A DNA stretch of 64,000 nucleotides from Lutacidiplasma sp049802875. Its GTDB lineage: Archaea > Thermoplasmatota > Thermoplasmata > Lutacidiplasmatales > UBA184. The number at the start of each line of letters is the position of its first letter. Positions within the stretch are counted from its first letter, which is position 1. Positions 1-8,057 of this stretch are shown one piece after another. Made by a program: the position numbers and the translations under genes. Under the pieces are notes generated by a model. It ran no database searches and was not told the DNA's origin. It was given only the letters and a program-made list of their open reading frames with translations. The stretch is taken from contig JBARNH010000040.1 of the NCBI GenBank assembly GCA_049802875.1, positions 15,504 to 79,503 of the forward strand, given 5' to 3'.

Positions 1-1
1 C

Positions 2-1378
2 GCGACGGGGCCGTTCCACATCGGCCGCGTCCGGAATGCGATCATTGGCGACACTCTGGCGCGGATCGTCCGGGCGACGGGAACGCCGGTCACCACGCAG
101 TATTACATCGACGACATGGGCCGCCAAGCGGCGATGATCACCTGGATCTGGTCGAAACCTCGGGACCAGTGGCCCGAGCCCATCCGGAAATCGGTGGACG
201 GAACGGAGGTAGAAGGCGAGAAGGTCGACGCGCATTGGGGACGTCCCTACCCCGCCACGAGCGCCTACCTCAAGGAGCACCCCGACGCGAGGGCCGAGGT
301 CGCGGAGCTCGTCCGGGAGGTCGAGAGCGGAACACCCCCCGGGCGGCACCGGGAGCTGATCCAGATCATCCTCGACGGGATGCTCGAGTCGCTCGCCCGT
401 CTTGGGATCCGATTCGACGAATTCGTTTGGGAATCCGACTTCCTTCGGGACGGGTCGGTGGAGAAGATCCTCGACCGACTGCACCATGCGCCCCACGCCC
501 TTCACGAAGAGAACGGCGCGTGGGCGATCGATGCGACGTCGTACGGTTTGCCGAAGGAATCCACGAAGCTCGTCTTCCAGCGCGCCGACGGCACGAGCCT
601 CTACGTCCTCCGGGATGTCGCCTACCACCTCTCAAAATTCGCTCGGTTCGAAAGGGTGGTCGACGTGCTGGGGCAAGACCATCAGCTCCATGCGAAGGCC
701 CTCGACGCGTTGCTCGCCGAACTCGGGGAGCACCGGTTCCCCACCTACCTGATCTATCAGGACATTACGGTCCCGGACGGCGGACGTATGTCCACGCGGG
801 GGGGTTCCGCGGTCTGGCTTGACCACCTGCTGGCCGAAGCCGTCGATCGAGCCCGGCGCGAAGTGTTGGCCCGGCGCGAGGATCTCCCCGAAAGCGATAC
901 GGAGCGGATTGCCGAGGCGGTCGCCACCGGGGCCATTCGATATCACATTGCCCGGGTCGCTCCCGAGAAGCCGGCGGTGTTCCGGTGGGAGGACGCCCTA
1001 TCGTTCGAAGGTCGCAGCGGCCCGTTCGTGCAGTATTCCTACGCGCGCGCGTCGAGCGTTCTCCGAAAGGCGGGCGCGACGGAGGGGACCTATCCGTTTG
1101 ATGCGGCCCGACTCTCGGATCCGGAGGAGGCCGCGTTGGTCCGAGTCATCGCACGGTTCCCTCGGGTCGTCGCGCATGCGGCTCGCTCGATGCACGTCCA
1201 AACTCTGGCCGGGTATGCCCATGACCTTGCCGACCAGTTCAATCGCTTCTACCACGCCGTCCCCGTCATCCGCTCGGGCGCGGAACGTGAGAGCCGGATC
1301 GCGCTCGTGGCGTCCGCTCGGCAGACCTTGGGGAACGCCCTGGACCTGCTCGGCATCCCCCGCCTCGAGACGATGTAA
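2..1378 (+). CDS. argS: Arginyl-tRNA synthetase, 5'-truncated by window edge
   Basis: Class I aminoacyl-tRNA synthetase that charges tRNA-Arg in the cytosol. The reading frame is open from base 2, so the N-terminal tRNA-binding region lies outside the window. The visible part begins with the ATP-binding HIGH-type motif (ATGPFHIGR, residues 1-9 of the fragment), followed by the catalytic core, a KMSKS-type loop written GGRMSTRGG near 785 bp, and an alpha-helical DALR-type anticodon-binding domain ending in LGIPRLETM. About 458 residues are present, against 550-600 for a full enzyme. The archaeal KMSTR-type loop supports the call. A mechanosensitive channel gene follows after 56 bp. Confidence 0.93.
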   Translation, partial: ATGPFHIGRVRNAIIGDTLARIVRATGTPVTTQYYIDDMGRQAAMITWIWSKPRDQWPEPIRKSVDGTEVEGEKVDAHWGRPYPATSAYLKEHPDARAEVAELVREVESGTPPGRHRELIQIILDGMLESLARLGIRFDEFVWESDFLRDGSVEKILDRLHHAPHALHEENGAWAIDATSYGLPKESTKLVFQRADGTSLYVLRDVAYHLSKFARFERVVDVLGQDHQLHAKALDALLAELGEHRFPTYLIYQDITVPDGGRMSTRGGSAVWLDHLLAEAVDRARREVLARREDLPESDTERIAEAVATGAIRYHIARVAPEKPAVFRWEDALSFEGRSGPFVQYSYARASSVLRKAGATEGTYPFDAARLSDPEEAALVRVIARFPRVVAHAARSMHVQTLAGYAHDLADQFNRFYHAVPVIRSGAERESRIALVASARQTLGNALDLLGIPRLETM

Positions 1379-1434
1379 AACCCCTCGGCGCAACTGGCTA
1401 ATAACCGCGTCGATTCCGGCCGGAGAGGGCCAAC

Positions 1435-1869
1435 ATGGCTTCGATCAGAGAGGACTTTAAGACGTTCATCAACAAGGGCAACCTCGTCCAGCTCGCGATC
1501 GCGTTCGTCATGGGTGCGGCGTTTGCCGCGCTCGTCACCGCGCTGGTAGGGGACATCTTCACGCCCCTCATCGGGGCGGCGGGGAAGTTCAACTTCTCGT
1601 CGTGGTCGTATACCCTCAACGGAAGCACGGTGATGCAAGGCGCATTCCTGAACTCGTTGATCACGTTCATCATCGTCGCTCTCGTAGTCTTCTTCGCGAT
1701 CGCGCTCCCCTACCAACGCTGGGCGGACCGCGAGGCCGCGAAGAAGCCGACCGCCACTCCAACGACCCGCCCGTGCCCCGAATGCCTCTCCCAGATCCCG
1801 CTCGCCGCGCGCCGGTGTTCGTTCTGCACCTCGACGGTCACGCCGGCCGCCGCCGGGGCCAGCACCTAA
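1435..1869 (+). CDS. mscL: Large-conductance mechanosensitive channel MscL
   Basis: Homopentameric membrane channel that opens under hypo-osmotic stress. The 144-residue protein starts with the typical cytoplasmic helix (MASIREDFKTFINKGNLVQL), then TM1 (about 18-42), an extracellular loop, TM2 (about 68-93), and a cytoplasmic tail. The tail carries CPECLSQIP..RRCSFC, a four-cysteine zinc-ribbon-like element seen in a subset of MscL proteins. The ATG is preceded by CTAATAACC about 33 bp upstream, a plausible TATA element. Its 3' end overlaps the end of the convergent queC gene by 4 bp. Confidence 0.95.
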   Translation: MASIREDFKTFINKGNLVQLAIAFVMGAAFAALVTALVGDIFTPLIGAAGKFNFSSWSYTLNGSTVMQGAFLNSLITFIIVALVVFFAIALPYQRWADREAAKKPTATPTTRPCPECLSQIPLAARRCSFCTSTVTPAAAGAST

Positions 1870-2567
1870 GCGGTCGCTCGAGTCCGTACGAGCGGGTCGT
1901 CGACCCCCGCTTCGGCAAAGCCCTGAGCGCGGAGTCGGCACGAGTCGCACGTTCCGCACGGTCTCCGGCCACCGGCATAGCAGCTCCAGGTCAGGGACCA
2001 CGGCACACCCAACCGCTCTCCCCAACGGACGATCTCGGCCTTGGATTTCGACAGGAGCGGAGCTCGAACGCGCAGTCGCGTCTTCCCTTCGACGCCCGAC
2101 TTCGTCGCGACTCGGGCGAGTCGTTCGAACGCACGAAGGAACTCCGGTCGGCAGTCCGGGTATCCTGAATAGTCGATCGCGTTGGCCCCGATCACGATGG
2201 TGTCGAGACGATGGGTCTCGGCATACCCCAACGCGAGCGCGAGAAGGATCGTGTTCCGGGCCGGCACGTACGTCGAGGGGATGCGACCGGCCCGGGAACG
2301 TCCGGAGGGCAGTGGGCGGCGAACGTCGGTCAACGAGGAGTGGACAAGGCGGCCCAGGGGAAGTCGAAGAACGACGTGCGTTCGGACGCGATAGCGCCGC
2401 GCGAGAGCGCGAGCGGACCGGATCTCGCGCGCGTGGCGCTGGCCGTAGACCACGGTCAGGGCGTGGACCGGTCCGACCCCCCGAGACGCCAGGGCGAGAC
2501 ACGTGGCCGAGTCCATTCCGCCGGACAACAAGACGACCGCTCGGGACCGTCGATTTCTCTGCGTCAC
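1866..2567 (-). CDS. queC: 7-cyano-7-deazaguanine (preQ0) synthase QueC
   Basis: Converts 7-carboxy-7-deazaguanine to preQ0 with ATP and ammonia; in archaea preQ0 feeds archaeosine formation in tRNA. The PP-loop SGGMDSATC sits at the N-terminus, VPARNT/GANAIDYSGYPDCRPEF in the middle and the zinc-binding cysteine set CYAGG..PCGTCDSC near the C-terminus. The GTG at 2567 is chosen because it gives the usual length (233 aa) and overlaps the TGA of the upstream DUF92 gene as GTGA. An adjacent GTG at 2570 and an ATG at 2702 are alternatives, the latter deep inside the neighbour. Confidence 0.93.
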   Translation of the reverse strand: MTQRNRRSRAVVLLSGGMDSATCLALASRGVGPVHALTVVYGQRHAREIRSARALARRYRVRTHVVLRLPLGRLVHSSLTDVRRPLPSGRSRAGRIPSTYVPARNTILLALALGYAETHRLDTIVIGANAIDYSGYPDCRPEFLRAFERLARVATKSGVEGKTRLRVRAPLLSKSKAEIVRWGERLGVPWSLTWSCYAGGRRPCGTCDSCRLRAQGFAEAGVDDPLVRTRATA

Positions 2568-3325
2568 CACCCCCCTCCCCACCAGACGGCGATCGCCGCC
2601 CCGATCGCGACCGCCGAGAGCATTCCGAGGAAGTTCGTGCTCCCCTTGGTGAGATACCCCCGATTCTCGAGCAGCTCTCCCAAGATGGAGTCGACCTGGC
2701 ACCCCCCGAACCCGGCGACGATGACCGCGCCAAGGAACACGGCGGTGGGCGGCACCGACGTGGAGAACACCTCAAAGAGGGCGAGCCCGACGATCGCGGT
2801 GAGGGCGGCGCCCACGAGCGCCCATGCTTCACCGACCGCCGAAACCCCGCCGTTGGTCCCCGGGGTAACGCTCCGGAAGGTGAGGATGCTGCGCGCGCGA
2901 CCGGTGAGTACCCCGAGCTCGCTGGCAAAGGTGTCGGCCGCACCGAACGCGAGCGCGCTCGCGTACAACACCGTGAGGGGGGGGAGGGGGATCAAGGGTG
3001 GGACCCAGCCCCCGGCGATCGCGAGGGCCGTCGGCAGGACGATGTGGGCCACGACGTTGGAAACGCCGCGCTCGCCCGCCGCTCCTTCCTGGACGTTCCG
3101 GCTCCGCTTCTCCTGGAACCGGAACCGCGTCGCGAGGACGCTGCCCACGACAAATAGGATCAGCAGGGTCAGGAAAGGGAATCCGACCAGTACCACGATT
3201 ACGACGCCGAAGGCCGTCGCGACCACACCTGCGATGGGCGTTAACGCCCGGGCGGCGACCGCGCCGACCGCGAGCGCGACGGTAAAAATAATCCCGAAGG
3301 CGGCAGGAATAACTCCGAGCACCAC
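2564..3325 (-). CDS. DUF92 family integral membrane protein
   Basis: A 253-residue, very hydrophobic protein with about six to seven membrane segments. It matches the DUF92 family by its pattern: SNVVAHIVLPTALAI, ALAFGAADTFASELGVL, SVTPGTNGGVSAVGEAWALVG and a final GCQVDSILGELLENRG segment. The plant member VTE6 is a phytyl-phosphate kinase, so a polyprenyl-phosphate kinase role is possible here, but the archaeal function is not established. Its stop codon overlaps the queC start by 4 bp, so the two genes are probably translationally coupled. The start ATG follows a short AT-rich stretch in an otherwise GC-rich gap. Confidence 0.85.
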   Translation of the reverse strand: MVLGVIPAAFGIIFTVALAVGAVAARALTPIAGVVATAFGVVIVVLVGFPFLTLLILFVVGSVLATRFRFQEKRSRNVQEGAAGERGVSNVVAHIVLPTALAIAGGWVPPLIPLPPLTVLYASALAFGAADTFASELGVLTGRARSILTFRSVTPGTNGGVSAVGEAWALVGAALTAIVGLALFEVFSTSVPPTAVFLGAVIVAGFGGCQVDSILGELLENRGYLTKGSTNFLGMLSAVAIGAAIAVWWGGGW

Positions 3326-3393
3326 GAACGGCCCCCGCTCGGCAGCGGGTGAGGGGTTTAACGCCTTCCGAGCGCGAATCGGCAGTTCTGAGA

Positions 3394-3978
3394 CTAACCT
3401 CGCGAGAGGATTCGCTCTACGGCGTTGAGGAAGGTGCTCGCCACGAGGTCGGGCTGCGTCTTCCCCGAGCCGACTTCGCCTTCGCCGGCTCCCCTTCGGC
3501 TGCGATGGGGGACCAGGGCCGTGAGTAGGCCGAGTCTTCGCCCAGCCTCGATATCGAGATCACTGTCCCCGACAATGGCACTCGAGCCGAAGTCGATGTT
3601 CCAATCACGACGCGCTTCCTCGAACAATAGGGTTCCGGGTTTGCGACATTCGCATCCCCGCTCGGGCGCATGCGGACAATAGTAGAACCCGTCGACCTCG
3701 GCGCGCCGAGGTCGAAGGAGCTCGTTGAGTCGGCGGTGAATCCGTTCCACATCTTCCCGGGTGTACAGGCCCCGGTCCACTCCCGATTGATTCGTCACGC
3801 AGATGACCAGAAACCCGTGAGCGCGGGCGAGCGAGAGCGCCTGCCCCACTCCGCGAAACAGCTCGAGTCTTTCCGCCTCTTTCAGATAATGCAGATCGGG
3901 GTTCAGCGTCCCGTCTCGATCCGTGAAGAGCGCCCGGCGGACGAGCGGGGAACCGCCGTCTCCGACCGCCCCCGCCAT
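3394..3978 (-). CDS. HAD phosphatase, GmhB/histidinol-phosphatase-like
   Basis: Phosphatase of the HAD superfamily, closest in pattern to D-glycero-D-manno-heptose-1,7-bisphosphate 7-phosphatase (GmhB). Motif I is FTDRDGTLN, followed by VTNQSGVDRGLYT (motif II) and a zinc-loop-like CPHAPERGCECRKP, then VGDSDLDIEAG (motif IV). The zinc loop is typical of GmhB-type enzymes. The natural substrate in this organism (heptose, histidinol or another sugar phosphate) cannot be told. ATG 3978 is chosen because a CTTATCG box lies centred 26 bp upstream; the frame stays open to 4116 but that would run over the divergent gene. Confidence 0.85.
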   Translation of the reverse strand: MAGAVGDGGSPLVRRALFTDRDGTLNPDLHYLKEAERLELFRGVGQALSLARAHGFLVICVTNQSGVDRGLYTREDVERIHRRLNELLRPRRAEVDGFYYCPHAPERGCECRKPGTLLFEEARRDWNIDFGSSAIVGDSDLDIEAGRRLGLLTALVPHRSRRGAGEGEVGSGKTQPDLVASTFLNAVERILSRG

Positions 3979-4000
3979 CGGGACCGGGTACTTTAGGGAA

Positions 4001-4007
4001 CGATAAG
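4001..4007 (-). promoter_or_regulatory. TATA-like box for the GmhB-like gene
   Basis: CTTATCG on the minus strand, centred about 26 bp before the ATG at 3978. This matches a leaderless archaeal promoter. No experimental start site is known from the sequence alone. Confidence 0.5.
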
Positions 4008-4054
4008 GATTGAGCGCCGGGCGGCCTCGTGAGCCCGAGGCCACACTCCGAGGG

Positions 4055-4819
4055 ATGGTTCGGGTGACGGACGACTCGTGGCGAGCCCTCGACGAGGCGT
4101 TCTCTGCCGCGATCACCCCTTGGACAACCGGCGGCTCCCCGATCGCGGTCCTGTTCTCCGGGGGAGTCGACTCTGGGCTGCTCGCTTGGGAGCTTCGGGA
4201 TCGTCCCGGCCTGGTCCTGTCGACGATCGGGAGCCGCGACAGTGCGGATCTTCGGATCGCAGCCGAGGGGGCTGCCGTGATCAGAGCGCAATGGATCCCG
4301 ACCGTGGTCGATGCCTCCGAAGTACGAACGGCCGCGGAACGCCTCCATCACCACCTCGACGATCTTACCAGGACGACTCGCGGAGTGTTGATCGCCTTCT
4401 CACTGGCCGTGGAGCACGCGCCGCCCGGAGCGATCCTCTGCGGCCAAGGAGTCGATGAATTGTTCCTCGGCTACGCCCATTTTCGCGCTACGGACGCCGA
4501 GAGAGCCGCGGAGCGAGCTCGCGCTGATCTACGGCAACTGCTCGACCGCGACTGGCCACGAGCTCAGCGAATCGCCCGGGAGCTGGGTCGGGAGATCTAC
4601 GCGCCGTACCTGGATCCAAGGTTCATCGCGGCCGCACTCCATATCTCCAACGAGTCCCGTCGTCCACTCCCTGTCCCCAAGGCGTTCTTTCGCAGGTGGG
4701 CAATGCAACGAGGGCTCCCAGCGAGCATCGCTGACCGACCGAAGAGAGCTCTCCAATTTGGGAGTGGCATCGACCGCCTGATTCCGCGCGAGAAGTCGGT
4801 CCGTTCAAAGCCGGATTGA
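4055..4819 (+). CDS. Asparagine-synthetase-like ATP pyrophosphatase domain protein
   Basis: A 254-residue protein consisting of an asparagine-synthetase-type PP-loop domain without the N-terminal glutaminase domain. The PP-loop is AVLFSGGVDSGLLAWEL; a second conserved block is AILCGQGVDELFLGYAHF and a third is the basic KAFFRRWAMQRG..IADRPKRALQFGSG segment. These residues match AsnB ATP and aspartate sites. Lacking a glutaminase, it may use free ammonia or modify another substrate. ATG 4055 is the first ATG in frame; a TTG at 4010 would add 15 residues. It is transcribed divergently from the phosphatase gene. Confidence 0.75.
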   Translation: MVRVTDDSWRALDEAFSAAITPWTTGGSPIAVLFSGGVDSGLLAWELRDRPGLVLSTIGSRDSADLRIAAEGAAVIRAQWIPTVVDASEVRTAAERLHHHLDDLTRTTRGVLIAFSLAVEHAPPGAILCGQGVDELFLGYAHFRATDAERAAERARADLRQLLDRDWPRAQRIARELGREIYAPYLDPRFIAAALHISNESRRPLPVPKAFFRRWAMQRGLPASIADRPKRALQFGSGIDRLIPREKSVRSKPD

Positions 4820-4857
4820 CCCGAGGGCATCGCGGCAGGGCTCCTCGACAGCACGCC

Positions 4858-4864
4858 TTTATAT
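4858..4864 (+). promoter_or_regulatory. TATA box of purB
   Basis: TTTATAT centred 26 bp before the GTG start at 4887, in strongly GC-rich surroundings. It is the clearest leaderless-promoter pattern in the window and supports the GTG as the translation start. Confidence 0.7.
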
Positions 4865-4886
4865 CCGGGCCCGGGTCCACCGTTCC

Positions 4887-6254
4887 GTGGCGGACGACTC
4901 CTCGGCGCTGTTCTGCCCGCTCGAGTTTCGGTATGGCCGCGAGAACGTCCGCAACCTGTTTTCCCGCGGGGCTCGGTTAGCGCGCGCACTTCAGGTTGAG
5001 GCGGCCCTGGCATCGGCGGAGGCGGAACTTGGCATGATTCCCACCGATGCCGCGGAGGCGATCGGGCGCGCCGCGAACCTCAGCCAGGTGCCGCTCGACA
5101 AGGTGGACGAGCTCGAACGGTCACTTCGGCACGACGTGATGGCGATCACGCGGGCCCTCGCCGAGGCGTCGGGGCCGAGCGGTCGTTGGGTCCATTACGG
5201 AGCCACGAGCGCGGACATCACCGAGACCGCCCTCGCACTCGAATTGAAGCAGAGCGCTGCGATCCTCCGGTCGGACCTCACGAGCCTCGCCGAGGTTCTC
5301 GTCGATCTCGCGAAGCGCCACCGGGCGACTCCCGAGATCGGTCGAACCCATGGTCAACACGGTGTTCCCATCAGCTTCGGCTACAAGGCGGCGGTGGGAG
5401 CCGCCGAGGTGCTACGCCACCGGCGCCGCTTGGACGAACTCCTTCCGCGTCTCACGGTGGGAAAAATCGCCGGCGCGATGGGGACTGGCGCCGGATTCGG
5501 TCGCCATGCCGAAGCGGTCGAGAGTGGCGTACTACGGCGGCTGGGCCTCCGCGCGGACGAGGCGCCGACCCAAATCGTCGGGAGGGACCGGATCGCCGAG
5601 TTCACCAATTGGCTCGCGCTCGTGGCCGCCACCGCGGACCGACTCGCTACGGAGGTACGGAATCTCCAACGGACCGAGATCGCCGAAGTCGCCGAACCGT
5701 TCGATGAGAGTCGGCAGGTCGGTAGCTCGACGATGGCGCAGAAGCGGAACCCGATCATGTCGGAGAACGTGACCAGCCTCGCTCGGCTCGTCCGGGCGTT
5801 CGCCCAGACTCCGCTCGAAAACATGGTCCAGTGGCACGAGCGCGACCTGGCGAATTCCGCCAACGAACGGATTGTGCTCCCTCACGCCATCGTGCTGGAA
5901 GACGATCTCCTCACCAAGCTCACGGAGATCTATCGTGGGCTCCGAGTCGACGCGAAGCGGATGGCCGAAGAAGTCCACCGGTCGGGCGGCAGCGCGATGA
6001 CCGAGAACCTGATGCTCGCGTTAACCACGAAGGGACTGCCGCGTTCGGACGCTCACGAACTCCTGCGGAGCCTCACCCGGAATCCGGGCGACGGGCCGTC
6101 CTTGGCGGAGCGAGCCAAGTCGGAACCGGTGGTACGCGCTCACCTTACTCCCGAGGAGGTCGACGGCCTTCTCGACCCCGAGAGCTACGTCCGTGCCGCG
6201 ACCGAAAAGACCGACCGGATCGTCCGGGCCCTCGAGCCCGAGCTCCCTCGATGA
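4887..6254 (+). CDS. purB: Adenylosuccinate lyase
   Basis: Cleaves SAICAR and adenylosuccinate in purine synthesis. The 455-residue protein has the fumarase/aspartase superfamily layout: an early HYGATSADITETA block, the catalytic-histidine segment EIGRTHGQHGVPISFGYK and the family signature GSSTMAQKRNPIMSE near residue 285, followed by the C-terminal ADSL helical domain. GTG 4887 is supported by a TATA box 26 bp upstream. Its TGA overlaps the start of pcc1 in an ATGA arrangement, so the two are co-transcribed. Confidence 0.95.
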   Translation: MADDSSALFCPLEFRYGRENVRNLFSRGARLARALQVEAALASAEAELGMIPTDAAEAIGRAANLSQVPLDKVDELERSLRHDVMAITRALAEASGPSGRWVHYGATSADITETALALELKQSAAILRSDLTSLAEVLVDLAKRHRATPEIGRTHGQHGVPISFGYKAAVGAAEVLRHRRRLDELLPRLTVGKIAGAMGTGAGFGRHAEAVESGVLRRLGLRADEAPTQIVGRDRIAEFTNWLALVAATADRLATEVRNLQRTEIAEVAEPFDESRQVGSSTMAQKRNPIMSENVTSLARLVRAFAQTPLENMVQWHERDLANSANERIVLPHAIVLEDDLLTKLTEIYRGLRVDAKRMAEEVHRSGGSAMTENLMLALTTKGLPRSDAHELLRSLTRNPGDGPSLAERAKSEPVVRAHLTPEEVDGLLDPESYVRAATEKTDRIVRALEPELPR

Positions 6255-6544
6255 CCCTCGGATCGCCCAGCTGGTCGGCGATCGTGACGGTCCGGATCCG
6301 TGATCCCCGACTGGCAGAAATGCTCGAACGATCCCTACGACCCGAGGCGGAACGGGAAGTCCCTCGGGCTCGCGCCGGACTGACTCGTCCGTCCCCGAAC
6401 ACGATTGAACTCTCGATCGCCGCCCGCGACTCGGGCGCGATGCGCGCCGCGCTCAATACCTACCTCGGGTGGGTCCACCTGTCGCTCGCGACCGCGCACT
6501 CGGCCACGGCGACCTCGCTCCGTGAGGGGCGGCGCCGCGAGTAG
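6251..6544 (+). CDS. KEOPS complex subunit Pcc1
   Basis: Small (97 aa) subunit of the KEOPS/EKC complex, which installs t6A on ANN-decoding tRNAs with Kae1, Bud32 and Cgi121. The Pcc1 fold is recognised from the C-terminal pattern NTIELSIAARDSGAMRAALNTYLGW, where the ARDxxAxRAALNxYLxW motif is characteristic. The N-terminal half carries the first beta-strand and helix (AIVTVRIRDPRLAEMLERSL). The ATG overlaps the purB stop by 4 bases. No other KEOPS subunit is in the window. Confidence 0.8.
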   Translation: MTLGSPSWSAIVTVRIRDPRLAEMLERSLRPEAEREVPRARAGLTRPSPNTIELSIAARDSGAMRAALNTYLGWVHLSLATAHSATATSLREGRRRE

Positions 6545-6556
6545 GCCGGCGAAGCG

Positions 6557-6562
6557 CTTATC
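6557..6562 (+). promoter_or_regulatory. TATA-like box of prefoldin beta
   Basis: CTTATC centred 26 bp before the GTG at 6585, just after the pcc1 stop. It argues that prefoldin beta has its own leaderless promoter. Confidence 0.5.
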
Positions 6563-6584
6563 TTCGGTCCCGGGTCAGGCGGCC

Positions 6585-6959
6585 GTGGCCCTCCCCGCAA
6601 AGCTTCAGAACGACCTGAAACAGTTCCAGCGACTCCAGCAGGAGCTCGGGAACGCCCAGCAGCAGCGACTCCAGATCGACCTCAAACTCCGCGAGACGAC
6701 GCACACCCTGGAGGAATTGAAGACCCTGGACGACACGGCCGTGCTTTACCGACCAATCGGCGGATTGCTCGTTCGCGCCAAGGGCAAGAAGGAGGTCGAG
6801 GACCTGCTTTCTGAAGAGAAGGAGACCCTCGAGGTCCGCGTGAAGGCGATCGAGCGGCAGGAGAACCACTTGAAGGAACGGTACACGACAATGCAGCAGG
6901 AACTTACCGAGGCCCTGCAGGCCGCGGGAGTTCAGCCCACCGGTTCCGCCGAAGAGTAG
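6585..6959 (+). CDS. pfdB: Prefoldin beta subunit
   Basis: Subunit of the hexameric prefoldin chaperone, which hands unfolded proteins to the thermosome. The 124-residue protein shows the two long coiled-coil helices of the beta class: LQNDLKQFQRLQQELGNAQQQR at the N-terminus and a C-terminal helix ending around ERYTTMQQELTEAL. Between them is the beta-hairpin with the conserved VLYRPIGGLLVRA motif. The GTG start is chosen from the TATA-like box 26 bp upstream; the longer open frame overlaps pcc1. It converges on idsA, leaving 4 bp between stop codons. Confidence 0.92.
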   Translation: MALPAKLQNDLKQFQRLQQELGNAQQQRLQIDLKLRETTHTLEELKTLDDTAVLYRPIGGLLVRAKGKKEVEDLLSEEKETLEVRVKAIERQENHLKERYTTMQQELTEALQAAGVQPTGSAEE

Positions 6960-6963
6960 CGGC

Positions 6964-8025
6964 TCACGCCTTCCGTCGCACCAGCCGGTCCGCGATCTCT
7001 CGGACCAACGGTTTCGAAGAACGGCTCAAGTTTCGGCTTCGGTCGAGCCGAGCGAGCGCCCGGGCCGTGAGTTCCGAGATCCGACGTTCGGAATACGCGA
7101 GGCTCCCCGTCGAGCGAATCACTTCCCGTGCCCGTTCGACATCTTCCGGGGTCGCGTGGGCGTTCCCGAGCACGCGCGCCATGCGAGATCGGTCCGCCTC
7201 GTTCGCTCCCGCCCAGGCTCGGACCACCAAGAGGGTCCGCTTCCCTTCCACGAGGTCGTTCGAGCTCTTCCCCGACTCTTCGGCGTCGAAACCGGTTCCA
7301 AGAACATCGTCGCGCAGCTGGAACGCGATACCAAGGTCCGTTCCGATCGACTCGAGATCGGCGAGGCCCGGGGCGGGCATCGCGCCGAGGTGGGCTCCGA
7401 TCCGTAGGGGGCAGGCGACCGTATACATCGCCGACTTCAGCCGATGCACATTGAGCACGTCTTGCTCGGAGACGGCCCCGGGGTCGAGGGTTCCGTTGCG
7501 GATGTCCAGCAGCTGCCCGTACGCGGTCAACCGGGTCATCCGGACGTACTCGCCGAGAGCGGCCAAACGGGCGGAGGGCGGGAACCGAGTCGAGAGAATC
7601 GCATCGACGGTGAACGGTTCCTCGAGGTCTCCTAGGGTGATCGCGATGCCGGTCCCGTACTCTCCGCTCGAACCTCCGCGTCGTTCGCGTCGGTGGGCCG
7701 ACTCGAGTGACCGGTGCACCGTGAGGCCCCCGCGTCGCTCCTCCGAGTGGTCGATGATGTCGTCGTGGATCAGCATCCAACTCTGGAAGTGCTCGAGGGC
7801 GGCGGCCGCGGGGAGCGCCGGGCGGGGGTCGCGGCGGGTCGCCAAGTGGTACCCCGCGAGCACTAGTACAGCTCGGAAGCGCTTCCCTCCGCGGAGGGTG
7901 AATTCGCGGTTCACGTCGAGATACGGCCGGACCGTCGGGGGGGCGCTCTTCCGCTCCCGGGAATAGGAGGCTCGAAGACCGGTCTCGAGGGGGCGGAGGT
8001 AACCGTAGATCGCCGCGAGGTTCAC
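6964..8025 (-). CDS. idsA: Polyprenyl (geranylgeranyl-type) diphosphate synthase
   Basis: Trans-prenyltransferase that makes the C20-range isoprenoid precursors of archaeal ether lipids. The 353-residue protein has the GGKRFRAVL entry motif, the first aspartate-rich motif in LIHDDIIDHSEERRG and a second motif QLRDDVLGTGFD, in which the last Asp of DDxxD is Gly, a form common in archaeal enzymes. An EGKRTLLVV segment follows. Product length cannot be fixed by eye. The ATG at 8025 has a TATA-like ATTAAATAC about 28 bp upstream, shared with the divergent TPR gene. Confidence 0.9.
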   Translation of the reverse strand: MNLAAIYGYLRPLETGLRASYSRERKSAPPTVRPYLDVNREFTLRGGKRFRAVLVLAGYHLATRRDPRPALPAAAALEHFQSWMLIHDDIIDHSEERRGGLTVHRSLESAHRRERRGGSSGEYGTGIAITLGDLEEPFTVDAILSTRFPPSARLAALGEYVRMTRLTAYGQLLDIRNGTLDPGAVSEQDVLNVHRLKSAMYTVACPLRIGAHLGAMPAPGLADLESIGTDLGIAFQLRDDVLGTGFDAEESGKSSNDLVEGKRTLLVVRAWAGANEADRSRMARVLGNAHATPEDVERAREVIRSTGSLAYSERRISELTARALARLDRSRNLSRSSKPLVREIADRLVRRKA

Positions 8026-8048
8026 GACGGCTGCGCGTGGACTCCCAC

Positions 8049-8057
8049 GTATTTAAT
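8049..8057 (-). promoter_or_regulatory. TATA-like box of idsA, inside the divergent intergenic region
   Basis: ATTAAATAC on the minus strand, centred 28 bp before the idsA ATG. It overlaps the first possible ATG (8056) of the rightward TPR gene, which weakens that ATG as the true start and raises the chance of a bidirectional promoter. Confidence 0.55.

Noticed and set aside
1249..2943. A 564-codon frame across argS, mscL and queC
   Set aside because: Arg/Ser/Pro-rich shadow; three convincing genes occupy the same bases in other frames.
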